A stretch of 64,000 nucleotides of DNA from Natronobacterium texcoconense (GTDB taxonomy: Archaea; Halobacteriota; Halobacteria; Halobacteriales; Natrialbaceae). The stretch is from contig NZ_FNLC01000007.1 in NCBI RefSeq assembly GCF_900104065.1, forward strand, positions 1 through 64,000, read 5' to 3'. The notes under the pieces were generated by a model. It searched no databases. It had not been told where the DNA came from and worked only from the letters and a program-made list of their open reading frames with translations. A program made the translations under genes and the position numbers. Each line of letters begins with the position of its first letter. Within the stretch, counting starts at the first letter, position 1. Positions 18,081-27,082 of the stretch are shown in pieces.

Positions 18081-18148
18081 CGCTCGAGCGTTCGTTTGCC
18101 TCGGCAAAACCTGAACTGGTTTATCCGGGGCCGCACAATCGGCGACCG

Positions 18149-18841
18149 ATGACAGTCGTCGCCTTCGACTTCGACGGGACGCTTTCCGACTCCGAGATGA
18201 CCGTGTTGCTCGGTGACCGCTGTGGCGTCGCCGACGACATGGCCGAGATCACCGAACGCGCGATGAACGACGAAATCGGCTATGCCGAGAGTCTACGGGA
18301 ACGAGCAGCCCTGCTCGAGGGCCTCTCCGAGGACGACGCCCGCGACGCCTTCGACGAGGTCGAACTCCGCGAGGGTGCAGCCGACCTGATCGCCGAATTG
18401 AACGACGCCGGCGTCACGACGGCGATCCTGACCGGCGGCTTCGAACGCGGCGTCGCGACGGCACTCGAGCGCGAGGGAGTCTCGGTCGATCACATCGTCT
18501 CGAACCGACTGCCGATGGAAGACGGGGAGAGCGAGGCGACAGCCTCGGATACTGCGAGCGGCGATCAGCCGCGAGCACTCACCGGCGACGTCGAGGGGCC
18601 ACTCATCGAGGGGACCAAAGACGACGCCCTCGAGGATCTGGCCGACGACGTCGGCGTCTCGCTCGCGGAAACCGTCGCGGTCGGCGACGGAGCCAACGAC
18701 CTGCCGATGCTCGAGGTCGCGGGGCTCTCGATCGGTTTCGACCCGAAACCGGCCGTCGAACCGGCGTGTGACGTCGTCGTGACCTCGATGGAGGAGGCCC
18801 GCGAGGTGCTCGACGAGGAGGCCGTCCTCGAGTCGGCCTGA
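18149..18841 (+). CDS. serB: Phosphoserine phosphatase (HAD family)
   Basis: A 230-residue HAD phosphatase, probably the last step of serine biosynthesis. Motif I is DFDGTLSD (7-14, nucleophile D7 and general acid D9). Motif II is ILTGGFERGVA and motif IV GDGANDLPML. An acidic loop rich in Glu, Ser and Ala (near 125-150) interrupts the core and is longer than in bacterial SerB. Together with serA at 6.5-8.1 kb this supports serine synthesis by the phosphorylated route. Confidence 0.9.
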   Translation: MTVVAFDFDGTLSDSEMTVLLGDRCGVADDMAEITERAMNDEIGYAESLRERAALLEGLSEDDARDAFDEVELREGAADLIAELNDAGVTTAILTGGFERGVATALEREGVSVDHIVSNRLPMEDGESEATASDTASGDQPRALTGDVEGPLIEGTKDDALEDLADDVGVSLAETVAVGDGANDLPMLEVAGLSIGFDPKPAVEPACDVVVTSMEEAREVLDEEAVLESA

Positions 18842-18962
18842 CCTGTTCCATTCTTACGTTTCTGCGGTTTCGACTGGCACTGCCGGCGATATGTCTCGGT
18901 TCCGACTCTCCTTGCGATATGCCAACCGGGTGTTCATGTATCTGCCCCGTGATCCATCTACT

Positions 18963-19724
18963 ATGCGCGAATTCGCTTTTACCATCACCTACGACCGGGG
19001 TGCGGATCACCTGATGGACGTTTTCATCGACCACCCCGGTCTCTACGCGCGGACCGTCTCGTGTCAGGCGACCACCGAGACGATGTGGCGACTGGACGAG
19101 GTAACCGGTCCTCGAGAGGCACTGGCGGTCTACGACGACCGCCTCGCGAACCTCTCGCGGTGTTCCAGCCTCCGTGGAATGGGCGGCTGCTCGATCGACT
19201 GGACCTACGAGACGATCGCCGAACGCCCGACGCGTCGACTCATCTACTCCCGCCAGTCCGAGGGTGACGGCTGTCGGTCGGTGCCGTATCTCGCCGCGAA
19301 ACACCTCGAGGACGGCGTTCTCTGCCGGGCCGAACAGCACGGCCACGAGTACCGGTGGCGGCTCCTCGCCGAGGACGACGTCGCGGTTCGCTCTATCTAC
19401 GACGAACTGGGGGCGAACCTGCGTGACGGGCTCGCCCTCGAGTTCGAACGAGTCGGGGACTCGACCGACTGGCCCGACGACCTCGCGGAGCGTTCCAACC
19501 TGCCGTACAAACAGCGCGAGGCGCTCGAGCTGGCCGTCGAGTACGGCTACTACGACGATCCGCGTAGGATGTCGATCCAGGAAATCGCGGACGAAGAAGG
19601 GATTCCGACATCGACGCTACAGTACCGACTCACCCGCGCGGAGGCCTGGCTCGCCAGGACGTTCGTCTCGACCGACACGGGGGATCCAGTGGTGCAGGCG
19701 ATGGCGACGACGGCCGACGACTAG
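18963..19724 (+). CDS. HTH_10-domain transcription regulator (bacterio-opsin activator-like)
   Basis: A 253-residue regulator. The C-terminal HTH_10 domain runs from LPYKQREALELAVEYGYYDD through MSIQEIADEEGIPTSTLQYR. The N-terminal two thirds resembles the Bat-associated domain of haloarchaeal regulators, with conserved Cys and Gly in SRCSSLRGMGGCSIDW. The target genes are unknown. An opsin-like gene lies 44 kb away, too far to infer control. Its TAG stop (19722-19724) is part of the CTAG that begins an 88-bp repeat. The start MREFAFTITYD was preferred over a longer in-frame extension. Confidence 0.88.
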   Translation: MREFAFTITYDRGADHLMDVFIDHPGLYARTVSCQATTETMWRLDEVTGPREALAVYDDRLANLSRCSSLRGMGGCSIDWTYETIAERPTRRLIYSRQSEGDGCRSVPYLAAKHLEDGVLCRAEQHGHEYRWRLLAEDDVAVRSIYDELGANLRDGLALEFERVGDSTDWPDDLAERSNLPYKQREALELAVEYGYYDDPRRMSIQEIADEEGIPTSTLQYRLTRAEAWLARTFVSTDTGDPVVQAMATTADD

Positions 19725-19808
19725 TACCGTTCCAAGCGTCGACTGACAATCGAAATCGGGCGACCACCATCGATTTCTCCCAGCAGTTCCGGCTCGTGAC
19801 GCCACTAG
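19721..19808 (+). repeat. 88-bp CTAG-bounded palindromic element, copy A
   Basis: The element begins CTAGTACCGTTCCAAGC and ends with GACGCCACTAG. Internally CTG(N12)-type arms around a 14-base loop (GGGCGACCACCATC) pair imperfectly, with 9 of 15 positions matched. It has the same length and layout as the copies at 33933, 34017 and 43563. The first CTAG includes the stop codon of the HTH_10 gene. Confidence 0.8.
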
Positions 19809-19875
19809 CGTCTGCCGTCTCGAGTGGTCCATCTCCCTGTCCCATCCCGGGTTTCGTTTCGCTTTCCGGACACGA

Positions 19876-19903
19876 GTTGGAATATGCCGAACGAAATTCC
19901 AAC
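19876..19903. promoter_or_regulatory. Inverted repeat before the amidohydrolase gene
   Basis: GTTGGAAT and ATTCCAAC form a perfect 8-bp inverted repeat with a 12-base spacer, ending 34 bases before the ATG at 19938. The position fits an operator for a dimeric regulator overlapping the promoter. The adjacent HTH_10 regulator is a possible but untested candidate. Confidence 0.45.
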
Positions 19904-19937
19904 CGCTCTCGGCCGGTAGGATAGCTCGAGAGCGAAC

Positions 19938-21410
19938 ATGCACTCCGACGAACCGCGCACTGACAGTGGCGTATCGCGACGAAGCTATCTCGGACTCGGC
20001 GGCAGCGCACTGGCCGCGCTTTCATTTGCGCCGGCCGGCAGCGCAACCGAGGACGAAGCCGGTACCGAGGGGACGGCAGACCGAATTCTGATCCAGAACG
20101 GAACGATCGTTACCGTCGACCCCGACTACGGCGTCCTCGAGAACGCGGACCTGCTCGTCGAGGACGGCCGAATCGAGGAGATCGGTCACGACCTCGAGGC
20201 GCCGGCCGCGGCGACGATCGACGCCAGCGACGCGATCGTCACGCCCGGCTTCGTCAACTCCCATCTCCACACCTGGCAGGCCGGCGTCCGCGGCGTCGCG
20301 GGCGACTGGTCGTTCATGGAGTATCTCGATCTGATGCTTGGCCAGGTCAGCGCCCAGTACACGCCCGACGACGTCTATCTCGGGAACCTCTTTGGCGCAC
20401 TCGAGCAACTCAACGCCGGCGCGACGACGATCCTGGACTGGTTCCACGTCGCCAATTCGCCGGGCCACACGAACCGGGCGGTCGACGCGCTCGAGGACGC
20501 CGGTATTCGGGCCGTCTTCGGCCACGGAACGCCGGGCGACGACAGCGACCTGTGGTGGGAGGAGAGTACGGAGCCCCACCCCGACGACGTCCGACGACTC
20601 GCCGAGGAGCGGTTCCCGACCGACGACGGCTTGCTCACGCTGGCGCTGGGGATCCGCGGCCCAGACTACTCGACCGACGAGGTCGTCGAACACGACATCG
20701 AACTCGCACGCGAACTCGGCGTGCCCGCGTCGATGCACATCGGCTCGCTCGGACCGGGCGGCGTCGAGACGCTCGAGGAACTCGACTTGCTTGGGGACGA
20801 CCTCAACTACGTCCACGGCAATCGACTCACTGAAGAGGAGTTCGAACTGATCGGCGAGTCCGGCGGTTCGGTCTCGATCACGCCCGAGGTCGAGATGCAG
20901 ATGGGGATGGGGATGCCGCCGCTACGGGAGACCATCGAGGGCGGTGCGATCCCGTCGATCGGCGTCGACATCGTCTCGAACGTCAGCGGCGACATGTTCA
21001 CGCAGACGCGGTTCGCCCTGCAGACCCAGCGCGCGCTCGACAACCAGCCGACGGTCGAGGCCGGCGAGCAGGTCATGGATCTCTCGCTCACCGCACGCGA
21101 CGCCCTCGAGTTCGCGACCATCGAGGGCGCACGGGCGCTCGGCCTCGAGGACGAGGTCGGGTCGCTGACGCCCGGTAAGCGGGCTGACGTTGCCCTCATC
21201 CAGGCGGACGACGTCAACACGACGCCGGTTCACGATCCGATCGAAACGGTCGTCTTCCAGGCGGGCGTCGGGAACGTCGACACGGTTCTCGTGGACGGCA
21301 CCGTCGTCAAGCGCGACGGCGTCCTCTACAACCCGGCAGGGAGACGCCACCAGCATCGACTCGTTCGGTCGGGCCGTCGCGTCCTCGAGCGAAGCGGCGT
21401 CCTCGACTGA
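19938..21410 (+). CDS. Exported amidohydrolase (Tat signal, ATZ/TRZ-like)
   Basis: A 490-residue metal-dependent hydrolase. Residues 13-40 hold a twin-arginine signal (SRRSYLGLGGSALAALSF), so it acts outside the cell. Metal ligands appear in order: HLHTWQ (HxH), H in ASMHIGS, H in YVHGNRL and D in SIGVDIVSNVSG. The closest functional class is cytosine/guanine deaminase and triazine hydrolase types; the substrate is unknown. The last 25 residues (after YNPAG) are Arg-rich and unlike the rest. The +1 frame gives the more natural SIDSFGRAVASSSEAAS, so a terminal frameshift is possible. Confidence 0.88.
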   Translation: MHSDEPRTDSGVSRRSYLGLGGSALAALSFAPAGSATEDEAGTEGTADRILIQNGTIVTVDPDYGVLENADLLVEDGRIEEIGHDLEAPAAATIDASDAIVTPGFVNSHLHTWQAGVRGVAGDWSFMEYLDLMLGQVSAQYTPDDVYLGNLFGALEQLNAGATTILDWFHVANSPGHTNRAVDALEDAGIRAVFGHGTPGDDSDLWWEESTEPHPDDVRRLAEERFPTDDGLLTLALGIRGPDYSTDEVVEHDIELARELGVPASMHIGSLGPGGVETLEELDLLGDDLNYVHGNRLTEEEFELIGESGGSVSITPEVEMQMGMGMPPLRETIEGGAIPSIGVDIVSNVSGDMFTQTRFALQTQRALDNQPTVEAGEQVMDLSLTARDALEFATIEGARALGLEDEVGSLTPGKRADVALIQADDVNTTPVHDPIETVVFQAGVGNVDTVLVDGTVVKRDGVLYNPAGRRHQHRLVRSGRRVLERSGVLD

Positions 21411-21482
21411 TCGACCGGCTTCGATCGTCCAGAATCTCTGAATAACTGGCAGTAGAACCGTTCCCCAGGGCGATAGGGTTAT

Positions 21483-21500
21483 TAACTCAGGAGCGAGTAA
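21483..21500. promoter_or_regulatory. Operator-like palindrome shared with the 50.1 kb paralog
   Basis: TAACTC, a 6-base spacer, then GAGTAA end 9 bases before the ATG at 21510. The paralogous gene at 49741-50103 has TTACTC-N6-GAGTAA at the matching position. The sharing of both motif and spacing supports a common operator. Confidence 0.55.
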
Positions 21501-21509
21501 GTAGTTTTG

Positions 21510-21872
21510 ATGTGGCAAGACTTCGTATTCATGGTTGGAAGCGGCCTCTCGATCGTATTCCTCGCACCGACGCTCCGGGACGCGACAGCCAGGGTTCCCC
21601 TCGGAACGAGCCTCCCGTCGATGGCCATCGGTCTCGTCTACGCGGCGACGTTCTTCACGCTCGGGATGACGTTCTCGGCCGCGGGCTCTTTCGCTGCTGG
21701 CAGCATGTGGGCGCTCATCGCCCTCATCCGATCACCCGTGACGCCGACTATCGTCCGGAACTCCGACCCCGCGCTGATCGCTCGAGACGTGCGCGTCTGG
21801 CTGAGTCGGCTCGGATCGAACGAGCTACCGGCCGACCAGTACGTTCGCGTCGACTCCCAGCAAAACCACTGA
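21510..21872 (+). CDS. Small haloarchaeal membrane protein (MWQDFVF family), copy 1
   Basis: A 120-residue protein with three probable helices (about 5-20, 33-52 and 55-75) and a polar C-terminal tail. It begins MWQDFVFMVGSGLSIVFLAP and is clearly paralogous to the protein encoded at 49741-50103 (shared MWQDFVF, FLAPT.RD, ARVPLG.S and GMTFSA.GS). The family appears common in haloarchaea, with no known function. ATG is used here although a TTG immediately precedes it. Confidence 0.85.
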   Translation: MWQDFVFMVGSGLSIVFLAPTLRDATARVPLGTSLPSMAIGLVYAATFFTLGMTFSAAGSFAAGSMWALIALIRSPVTPTIVRNSDPALIARDVRVWLSRLGSNELPADQYVRVDSQQNH

Positions 21873-21952
21873 TCTCGTCTCCGTTCGTTCTCGCGGCTCG
21901 TTTTCAGCTTTCAGCGTAGCGGTTCGCCCTCGAACTCCCGGTCGCCGTCCGA

Positions 21953-23158
21953 CTACTCCGAAAAGAGGCTGGTGTGGACCGGAGCGAACGAGGACGATTC
22001 GTCGTCGCCGGGCGCAGTATCGGTGATGCTTCGGCCCTCGAGTCCCGCCTCGAGCAGGGCGGACAGCGGCGGACCGACCTTCTCCGGTTCGACGAGGAAG
22101 GCGTCGTGGCCGTGATCGGACTCGACGACGTGGTGGGCGACGTCGACGCGACCCTCACGAGCGGCGTCGGCCAGCGCCTCCGACTGCTCGACCGTGAAGT
22201 GCCAGTCTCCGGTAAACGACAGCAAGAGCAACTCGCCCTCGAACGCCGCGAGTGCGTCGGCGTCGCTCTCGTAGCCCGCCGACAGGTCGAAATCGTCCAT
22301 CGCGCGGGTCAGGTAGAGGTAACTGTTGGCGTCGAACCGATCGACGAACTTCTCGGCCTGGTAGTCCAGATACGACTCGACCTCGCGGTAGGGGAAAAAC
22401 GACGCCGCAGGGTCCGGTGGCTCCTCGCGGACGGTCTCTCGGCCCGCAGAGCGCCGGCCGAACTTCTGGGCCATCGACGCCTTCGAGAGGTACATGATGT
22501 GACCGATCTGTCGCGCGCGGGCGAGCCCGTCCTCGGGTTCCGGCCCGCCATAGTAGTGGCCGCCGTTCCAGTTCGGATCGGACGTGATCGCACGTCGGGC
22601 AACCGTATCGAGCGCGAGACACTGCGCGTCGAGACGTCCGGCGGTGGCAACCGCTGCGGCGCGTTCGACGTCGTCGGGATACCGGCGCAGCCAGTCCAGC
22701 ACGTTCATCCCGCCGACGCTGCCGCCGACGACCGCGTGAAGTCGGCCGACGCCGAGTTCGTCGAGCAATCGTCGCTGGGCGCGCGTCCAGTCGCCGACCG
22801 TCACCGGCGGGAAGTCGGTGCCGTAGGGCTCGCCGGTCTCGGGATTCGTACTCGAGGGGCCGGTCGTCCCGTAACACGATCCCGGGACGTTCGCACAGAC
22901 GACGTAGTACTCCGTGGTGTCGATCGCTTTCCCGGGGCCGACGACGTCGCCCCACCACGCGCGAGCCTGGCCAGCGGTGTCGTCGCCCGCGTCGGGTCGC
23001 CGTGCGACGTGGGAACTGCCGGTCAGGGCGTGACAGACGAGGACGGCGTTATCGCCTGTAAAGTCGCCGTAACTCTCGTAGGCCACCTCGAGCGACGGGA
23101 TCGACTCGCCGGAGAGGAATTCGAACTCGCCGAGGTCGATCGTGTCTCTGGACGTCAC
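21953..23158 (-). CDS. metX: Homoserine O-acetyltransferase
   Basis: A 401-residue alpha/beta hydrolase-fold enzyme that activates homoserine for methionine synthesis. The nucleophile elbow GGSVGGMN places Ser147, and the catalytic His lies in DHGHDAFL near residue 360. [13 protein letters not shown] is the conserved oxyanion-side loop of the family. It starts 6 bases after the metY stop, so the two form an operon. The acetyl versus succinyl donor is not resolved with certainty, although the archaeal MetX clade uses acetyl-CoA. Confidence 0.94.
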   Translation of the reverse strand: MTSRDTIDLGEFEFLSGESIPSLEVAYESYGDFTGDNAVLVCHALTGSSHVARRPDAGDDTAGQARAWWGDVVGPGKAIDTTEYYVVCANVPGSCYGTTGPSSTNPETGEPYGTDFPPVTVGDWTRAQRRLLDELGVGRLHAVVGGSVGGMNVLDWLRRYPDDVERAAAVATAGRLDAQCLALDTVARRAITSDPNWNGGHYYGGPEPEDGLARARQIGHIMYLSKASMAQKFGRRSAGRETVREEPPDPAASFFPYREVESYLDYQAEKFVDRFDANSYLYLTRAMDDFDLSAGYESDADALAAFEGELLLLSFTGDWHFTVEQSEALADAAREGRVDVAHHVVESDHGHDAFLVEPEKVGPPLSALLEAGLEGRSITDTAPGDDESSSFAPVHTSLFSE

Positions 23159-23164
23159 GAGTGT

Positions 23165-24529
23165 TCACCCTCGGTCGTCCGGCCGTGTCGACGTTTCGGA
23201 ACCGGCATTCGCTTCCGTGGCCGCCGAAATCGCCTGCTCGAGATCGGCCAGAATATCTTCGGGGTCTTCGATCCCCACGGACATCCGGACGAGGTCGGGC
23301 GTGACGCCCGCTTCCTCCTGTTCCTCGGGGGTTAGCTGGCCGTGGGTCGTGCTCGCGGGGTGGATGACCAGCGTCTTCGCGTCGCCGATGTTCGCGAGGA
23401 AGGACGCAAGTTCGACGTTCTCGCAGAACGCTTTCCCACCGTCGAACCCGTTCTCGAGGCCGAACGCAACCATCCCGCCGAAGTCTGCAAGATAGCGCCG
23501 GGCGTTGTCGTGAGTGGGGTGGTCCTCGAGTCCGGGATGGGTAACCCAGGCGACGTTCTCGTGATCCTCGAGGTAGTCCGCGACGATCCGTGCGTTCTCG
23601 CAGTGTCTCTCGACCCGCAGCGGCAGCGACTCGAGTCCCTGCAGGGTCTGCCAGGCGTCGAACGGCGTCTGCTGGTTGCCAAGCGTCCGCAGCGACCGGT
23701 ATCGCGCCGCGGCGGCGAACGGTGCCTCGGGGAAGTCCCGCGAGAAGTCGACGTCGTGATAGGCGTCGTTCTCGCCGGCGATTTCGTCGTAGTCGTGCTC
23801 CCCCCAGGGGAACGAGCCGCCGTCGACGAGGACGCCGCCGACCGTCGTGCCGGAGCCGTGGAGCCACTTGGTCGTCGACTCCCAGACGACGTCTGCGCCG
23901 TGCTCGAGCGGCCGACAGAGTGCGGGCGTCGCGAACGTGTTGTCGACGACGAGCGGGACGCCGTGTTCGTGGGCGATTTCGGCGACGCGCTCGAAGTCGG
24001 GCGTCACCAGCGACGGGTTGCCGATCGTCTCGACGTGGACGAACGCGGTGTCCTCGTCGATCGCTTCCTCGTAGGCGTCGTACTCGAGGGTGGGGACGAA
24101 TCGCGGTTCGATGTTTCGGCGGGTCGCCGTCTTCGAGAAGTAGGTCGTCGTCCCGCCGTAGGTGTCGGTCGAGACGACGACGTTGTCGCCGGCCTCCGCG
24201 AGGATCAGCGTCGCCGAGTCGAGCGCGGCCATCCCGCTGCCCGTCGCGACCGCGCCCGTCCCGCCCTCGAGTGCGGCGAGTCGTTTCTCCAAGGTCCGAA
24301 CGGTCGGGTTCGAGATCCGCGAGTAGATGTGGCCCTCGTCCTCGAGCGCGTACCGCTCGGCGGCGGTATCGGCGTCCTCGAAGACGTAGGAGGTCGTCTG
24401 GTGGATCGGCGGTGCCCGCGCACCGGTCGCCGGATCGGGCGACTGTCCGGCGTGTACGCTCCGTGTCTCGAACCCGTGCCCGCGACACCCCGCCTCGTCG
24501 TCGGGCCCGTCGCTCGCGTCGTCGCTCAT
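23165..24529 (-). CDS. metY: O-acetylhomoserine sulfhydrylase (Cys/Met metabolism PLP enzyme)
   Basis: A 454-residue PLP enzyme of the Cys/Met metabolism family. The Schiff-base lysine is K221 in ESTTKWLHGSGTTVGG. ATGSGMAALDSA and SRISNPT are family marks. The large insertion VDGGSFPWGEHDYDEIAGEN favours the homotetrameric sulfhydrylase type over cystathionine gamma-synthase. With metX immediately downstream it would convert O-acetylhomoserine and sulfide to homocysteine. An inverted repeat overlaps the start region. Confidence 0.93.
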   Translation of the reverse strand: MSDDASDGPDDEAGCRGHGFETRSVHAGQSPDPATGARAPPIHQTTSYVFEDADTAAERYALEDEGHIYSRISNPTVRTLEKRLAALEGGTGAVATGSGMAALDSATLILAEAGDNVVVSTDTYGGTTTYFSKTATRRNIEPRFVPTLEYDAYEEAIDEDTAFVHVETIGNPSLVTPDFERVAEIAHEHGVPLVVDNTFATPALCRPLEHGADVVWESTTKWLHGSGTTVGGVLVDGGSFPWGEHDYDEIAGENDAYHDVDFSRDFPEAPFAAAARYRSLRTLGNQQTPFDAWQTLQGLESLPLRVERHCENARIVADYLEDHENVAWVTHPGLEDHPTHDNARRYLADFGGMVAFGLENGFDGGKAFCENVELASFLANIGDAKTLVIHPASTTHGQLTPEEQEEAGVTPDLVRMSVGIEDPEDILADLEQAISAATEANAGSETSTRPDDRG

Positions 24530-24536
24530 GTTTAGT

Positions 24537-24564
24537 ACGCATACTTCTCTACGTTCATATGCGT
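24537..24564. promoter_or_regulatory. Inverted repeat in the metY promoter
   Basis: ACGCATA and TATGCGT form a perfect 7-bp inverted repeat with a 14-base spacer, immediately upstream of the metY ATG (24529). CATATGAA within it could serve as the TATA element on the minus strand, so a protein bound here would block initiation of metYX. This is a pattern-based inference. Confidence 0.4.
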
Positions 24565-24660
24565 CTCAGTAACGGCAAAAACCGCTGATCGTGGGTTTGG
24601 TTCACACGATTCCGGCGACGGATCGCTACACTCAAACGCCCGCCGTCTGATCCGTAGGGC

Positions 24661-25911
24661 GTGTCACGTCCCGTCTCCAGTCCCGAAACTGGTGCTCGAG
24701 CCGTCCTCGCGAGCGGTTTCCTGCTGGGTCTCGGCATGCTCGCCGTCTTGCTGACCGACCGCTCGCACATGCTCGCGGCGAACTTCGAGGTCTACCAGGT
24801 CGCCGCCGAAACCGCCCTCGCCGGCGGAGACTTCTACGCCGTCGCTCCCGACCGGTTCCCCAACTTCTTCTACCTGTATCCGCCGATCACGATCGTCCCG
24901 TTCCTCCCCTTCACAGCCGTCGGCCTCTGGACCGGCTTTCTCGCCCACACCCTCATCGAGGTCGCGCTCGGCCTCGCGTTCGCGTGGCTGCTCGTCCGCT
25001 GGATCGAACGCTACCGAACGCTCGAGACGATCGATTACGCCCTGATCGCCGGCTTCGTCGTCGGGTCGATCCACACCGTCCCCTCGCTGGTCTACGGCCA
25101 GGTCAACCTCCGGATGGCGCTTCTGATAGCGGTTGGCCTCTTCCTGCTCGAGCGAGCGGTCACGGCCGACGATTCCCATTCTGCGATGCGACTCGAGACG
25201 TTCGCCGGTATCGCTCTCGCGGGTGCAGCACTGTTGAAGGTCTTCCCTGCTGCGATCGGTCTCTGGCTGCTTCGCCTGCGTGCCTGGTGGACCGTCGCGG
25301 CTGCCGTCGCAACCGGCGTTGGCGGCCTCACACTCGGCGCACTCGTCTTCGGTCTCGAGCGAACCCGGACGTTCTTCCTCGAGGCGTTGCTTCCGCGCAG
25401 CGACGGCGACGCGTTCGCGGGCGGACTCGATCCCGCCGAGCCCTACGTCACGATCAGGCGACCGCTGTCCGTGCTGTTCGACCTCGAACCGACGCTGCTG
25501 TCGATTCTCGCTGCCGTCGTCTTGCTCGTCCCGCTCGCGTACGTCTACACGGGGATCGACTCGCCGCGGGATCGACTCGTCGGCGCGCACGCGACCGTCC
25601 TCGTCGTCTTCGTCTACTTCCCGTCGTTCCCACTGTACTACGTGATCACGTTCGGAACGCTGATCCCGCTACTGTACGTGCTCGAGGATCGCTCGGTCAG
25701 ACTGCTCTTCGTCGGCGGCGCCTTGCTCGCGAACCTGGCGCTCACTGGCGGGACGCTCGAGGACGTCGCAGCCGTCGCACCGCCTGCGGTCGCCGGTCCG
25801 TTGCTCGCGGTCGGGATGCCGTTTCTGACGCTGTCGACGCCGGTTCTCGCGGGTGTGATCGCAATGCTCTCCGGCTGTGTACTGTATCGGCATCGACGCT
25901 CGGTGGAGTGA
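24661..25911 (+). CDS. GT87-like polytopic membrane glycosyltransferase
   Basis: A 416-residue membrane protein with about ten helices. The segment FEVYQVAAETALAGGDFYAV followed by YPPITIVPFLPF is typical of the DUF2029/GT87 family of polyprenol-phosphate-sugar-dependent mannosyltransferases: the first extracellular loop carries acidic residues, then a YPP motif. LLKVFPAAIGLW matches the family's later KxxP motif. The probable role is in cell-surface glycan or glycolipid assembly. The start is a GTG (MSRPVSS), and no other start fits the first helix as well. Confidence 0.8.
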   Translation: MSRPVSSPETGARAVLASGFLLGLGMLAVLLTDRSHMLAANFEVYQVAAETALAGGDFYAVAPDRFPNFFYLYPPITIVPFLPFTAVGLWTGFLAHTLIEVALGLAFAWLLVRWIERYRTLETIDYALIAGFVVGSIHTVPSLVYGQVNLRMALLIAVGLFLLERAVTADDSHSAMRLETFAGIALAGAALLKVFPAAIGLWLLRLRAWWTVAAAVATGVGGLTLGALVFGLERTRTFFLEALLPRSDGDAFAGGLDPAEPYVTIRRPLSVLFDLEPTLLSILAAVVLLVPLAYVYTGIDSPRDRLVGAHATVLVVFVYFPSFPLYYVITFGTLIPLLYVLEDRSVRLLFVGGALLANLALTGGTLEDVAAVAPPAVAGPLLAVGMPFLTLSTPVLAGVIAMLSGCVLYRHRRSVE

Positions 25912-25957
25912 AAGGAGGGAGGAGGCGTCGTCGCGGTGGCGGCATCCGCGACGGCGC

Positions 25958-26227
25958 TTACTCCTGATTGTAGCCGTGGCCGAGATAGAGCGCGACGACG
26001 TTGATCGCGAGCAGTACGAGGAACGTGAGCGTTACGCTCGAGTCGCCGAGTCCCTGTGCGAGCAGCGGGACGTGGACGAACGGGAGGGCGATCGCGACCC
26101 AGAACGAGAGGAACTGGGCCGGACCTCTGAGCGAACGGAGGTACCACCTGGATGGGTCGCGGTCTTGCTCCGTCTCGGGGCCGGACGGTCCGATCGATTC
26201 GTTCGGGAGCGGGGAGTGATTCGACAT
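25958..26227 (-). CDS. Small two-helix haloarchaeal membrane protein
   Basis: An 89-residue protein with a disordered polar N-terminus (1-30) and two helices, about 38-57 and 64-82, ending LYLGHGYNQE. No family was recognised. It is convergent with the GT87-like gene. The 267 bases between it and hisB contain AT-rich stretches (CATCATATAACG near 26263 and TTTAAAATTTTATAGC near 26356) that could hold promoters for both directions. Confidence 0.75.
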   Translation of the reverse strand: MSNHSPLPNESIGPSGPETEQDRDPSRWYLRSLRGPAQFLSFWVAIALPFVHVPLLAQGLGDSSVTLTFLVLLAINVVALYLGHGYNQE

Positions 26228-26494
26228 CGCTTACCTTGTCTCGATTACGACATTCACCCCATACATCATATAACGAAACGAATATTGTCGTCGTTTCTGC
26301 TCGTTTCACCGACGTAGTCAGTGTATACTGATCTTTCATCGAGGCTCGAGAGATCGTTTAAAATTTTATAGCACTATCTGAGGCCGTAACGCTTTTCTGT
26401 CGGTTCTGCTGGGTCAGAGTACCCGTGGCCTGGTCGTGGGACGATCGGTGGACCGAACGCAACCCCCTTGTAGCGGCGGTCCGATCGTTGGATC

Positions 26495-27082
26495 ATGAGC
26501 GAGCGAACGGCGACAGTCACGCGAGACACTGCCGAGACAGCAATCGAGTGTAGCGTGACGATCGACGGAACTGGCGACGCCGACGTCGAGACCGGGATCG
26601 GCTTCTTCGATCACATGCTCGAGTCGTTCGCCAAACACGGGCTGTTCGACCTCGAGATCGACTGCGACGGCGACCTCGAGATCGACGATCACCACACCGT
26701 CGAGGACGTCGCGATCGTCCTCGGGGAGGCGATCGACGAGGCCCTGGGCGATCGATCGGGGATCGTCCGCTACGCCGACCGACGAGTGCCGCTGGACGAG
26801 GCCGTCGCGAGCGCCGTCGTCGACGTCAGCGGTCGGCCGCGTTTCTACTTCGACGGGGAGTTCTCCCAGGATGCGATCGGCGGGTTCACCAGCGACATGG
26901 CACGTCACTTCGGCGAATCGCTTGCGATGAACGCCGGCCTCACGCTACACCTTGAGGTCACTGGCGAGAACGCCCACCACGAGGTCGAGGCGCTGTTCAA
27001 GACGCTCGCTCGAACCCTAGATGACGCGACGCGGATCGACGAGCGCCGCGAGGGGACGCCGAGTACGAAAGGAACGCTGTAG
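26495..27082 (+). CDS. hisB: Imidazoleglycerol-phosphate dehydratase
   Basis: A 195-residue enzyme for the sixth step of histidine synthesis. The manganese-binding repeats are intact: [22 protein letters not shown], and in the second half [13 protein letters not shown] and [12 protein letters not shown]. It is the monofunctional archaeal form without the histidinol-phosphatase domain. It is followed head-on by the zinc-ribbon gene with zero intergenic bases between stops (TAG at 27080-27082, TAA complement at 27083). Confidence 0.96.
   Translation: MSERTATVTRDTAETAIECSVTIDGTGDADVETGIGFFDHMLESFAKHGLFDLEIDCDGDLEIDDHHTVEDVAIVLGEAIDEALGDRSGIVRYADRRVPLDEAVASAVVDVSGRPRFYFDGEFSQDAIGGFTSDMARHFGESLAMNAGLTLHLEVTGENAHHEVEALFKTLARTLDDATRIDERREGTPSTKGTL

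Noticed and set aside
21190-21441. Alternative frame at the end of the amidohydrolase (ending SIDSFGRAVASSSEAAS) as a separate gene
   Set aside because: It overlaps the enzyme's conserved C-terminal strands. At most it indicates a frameshift in the final 25 codons, noted with the gene.
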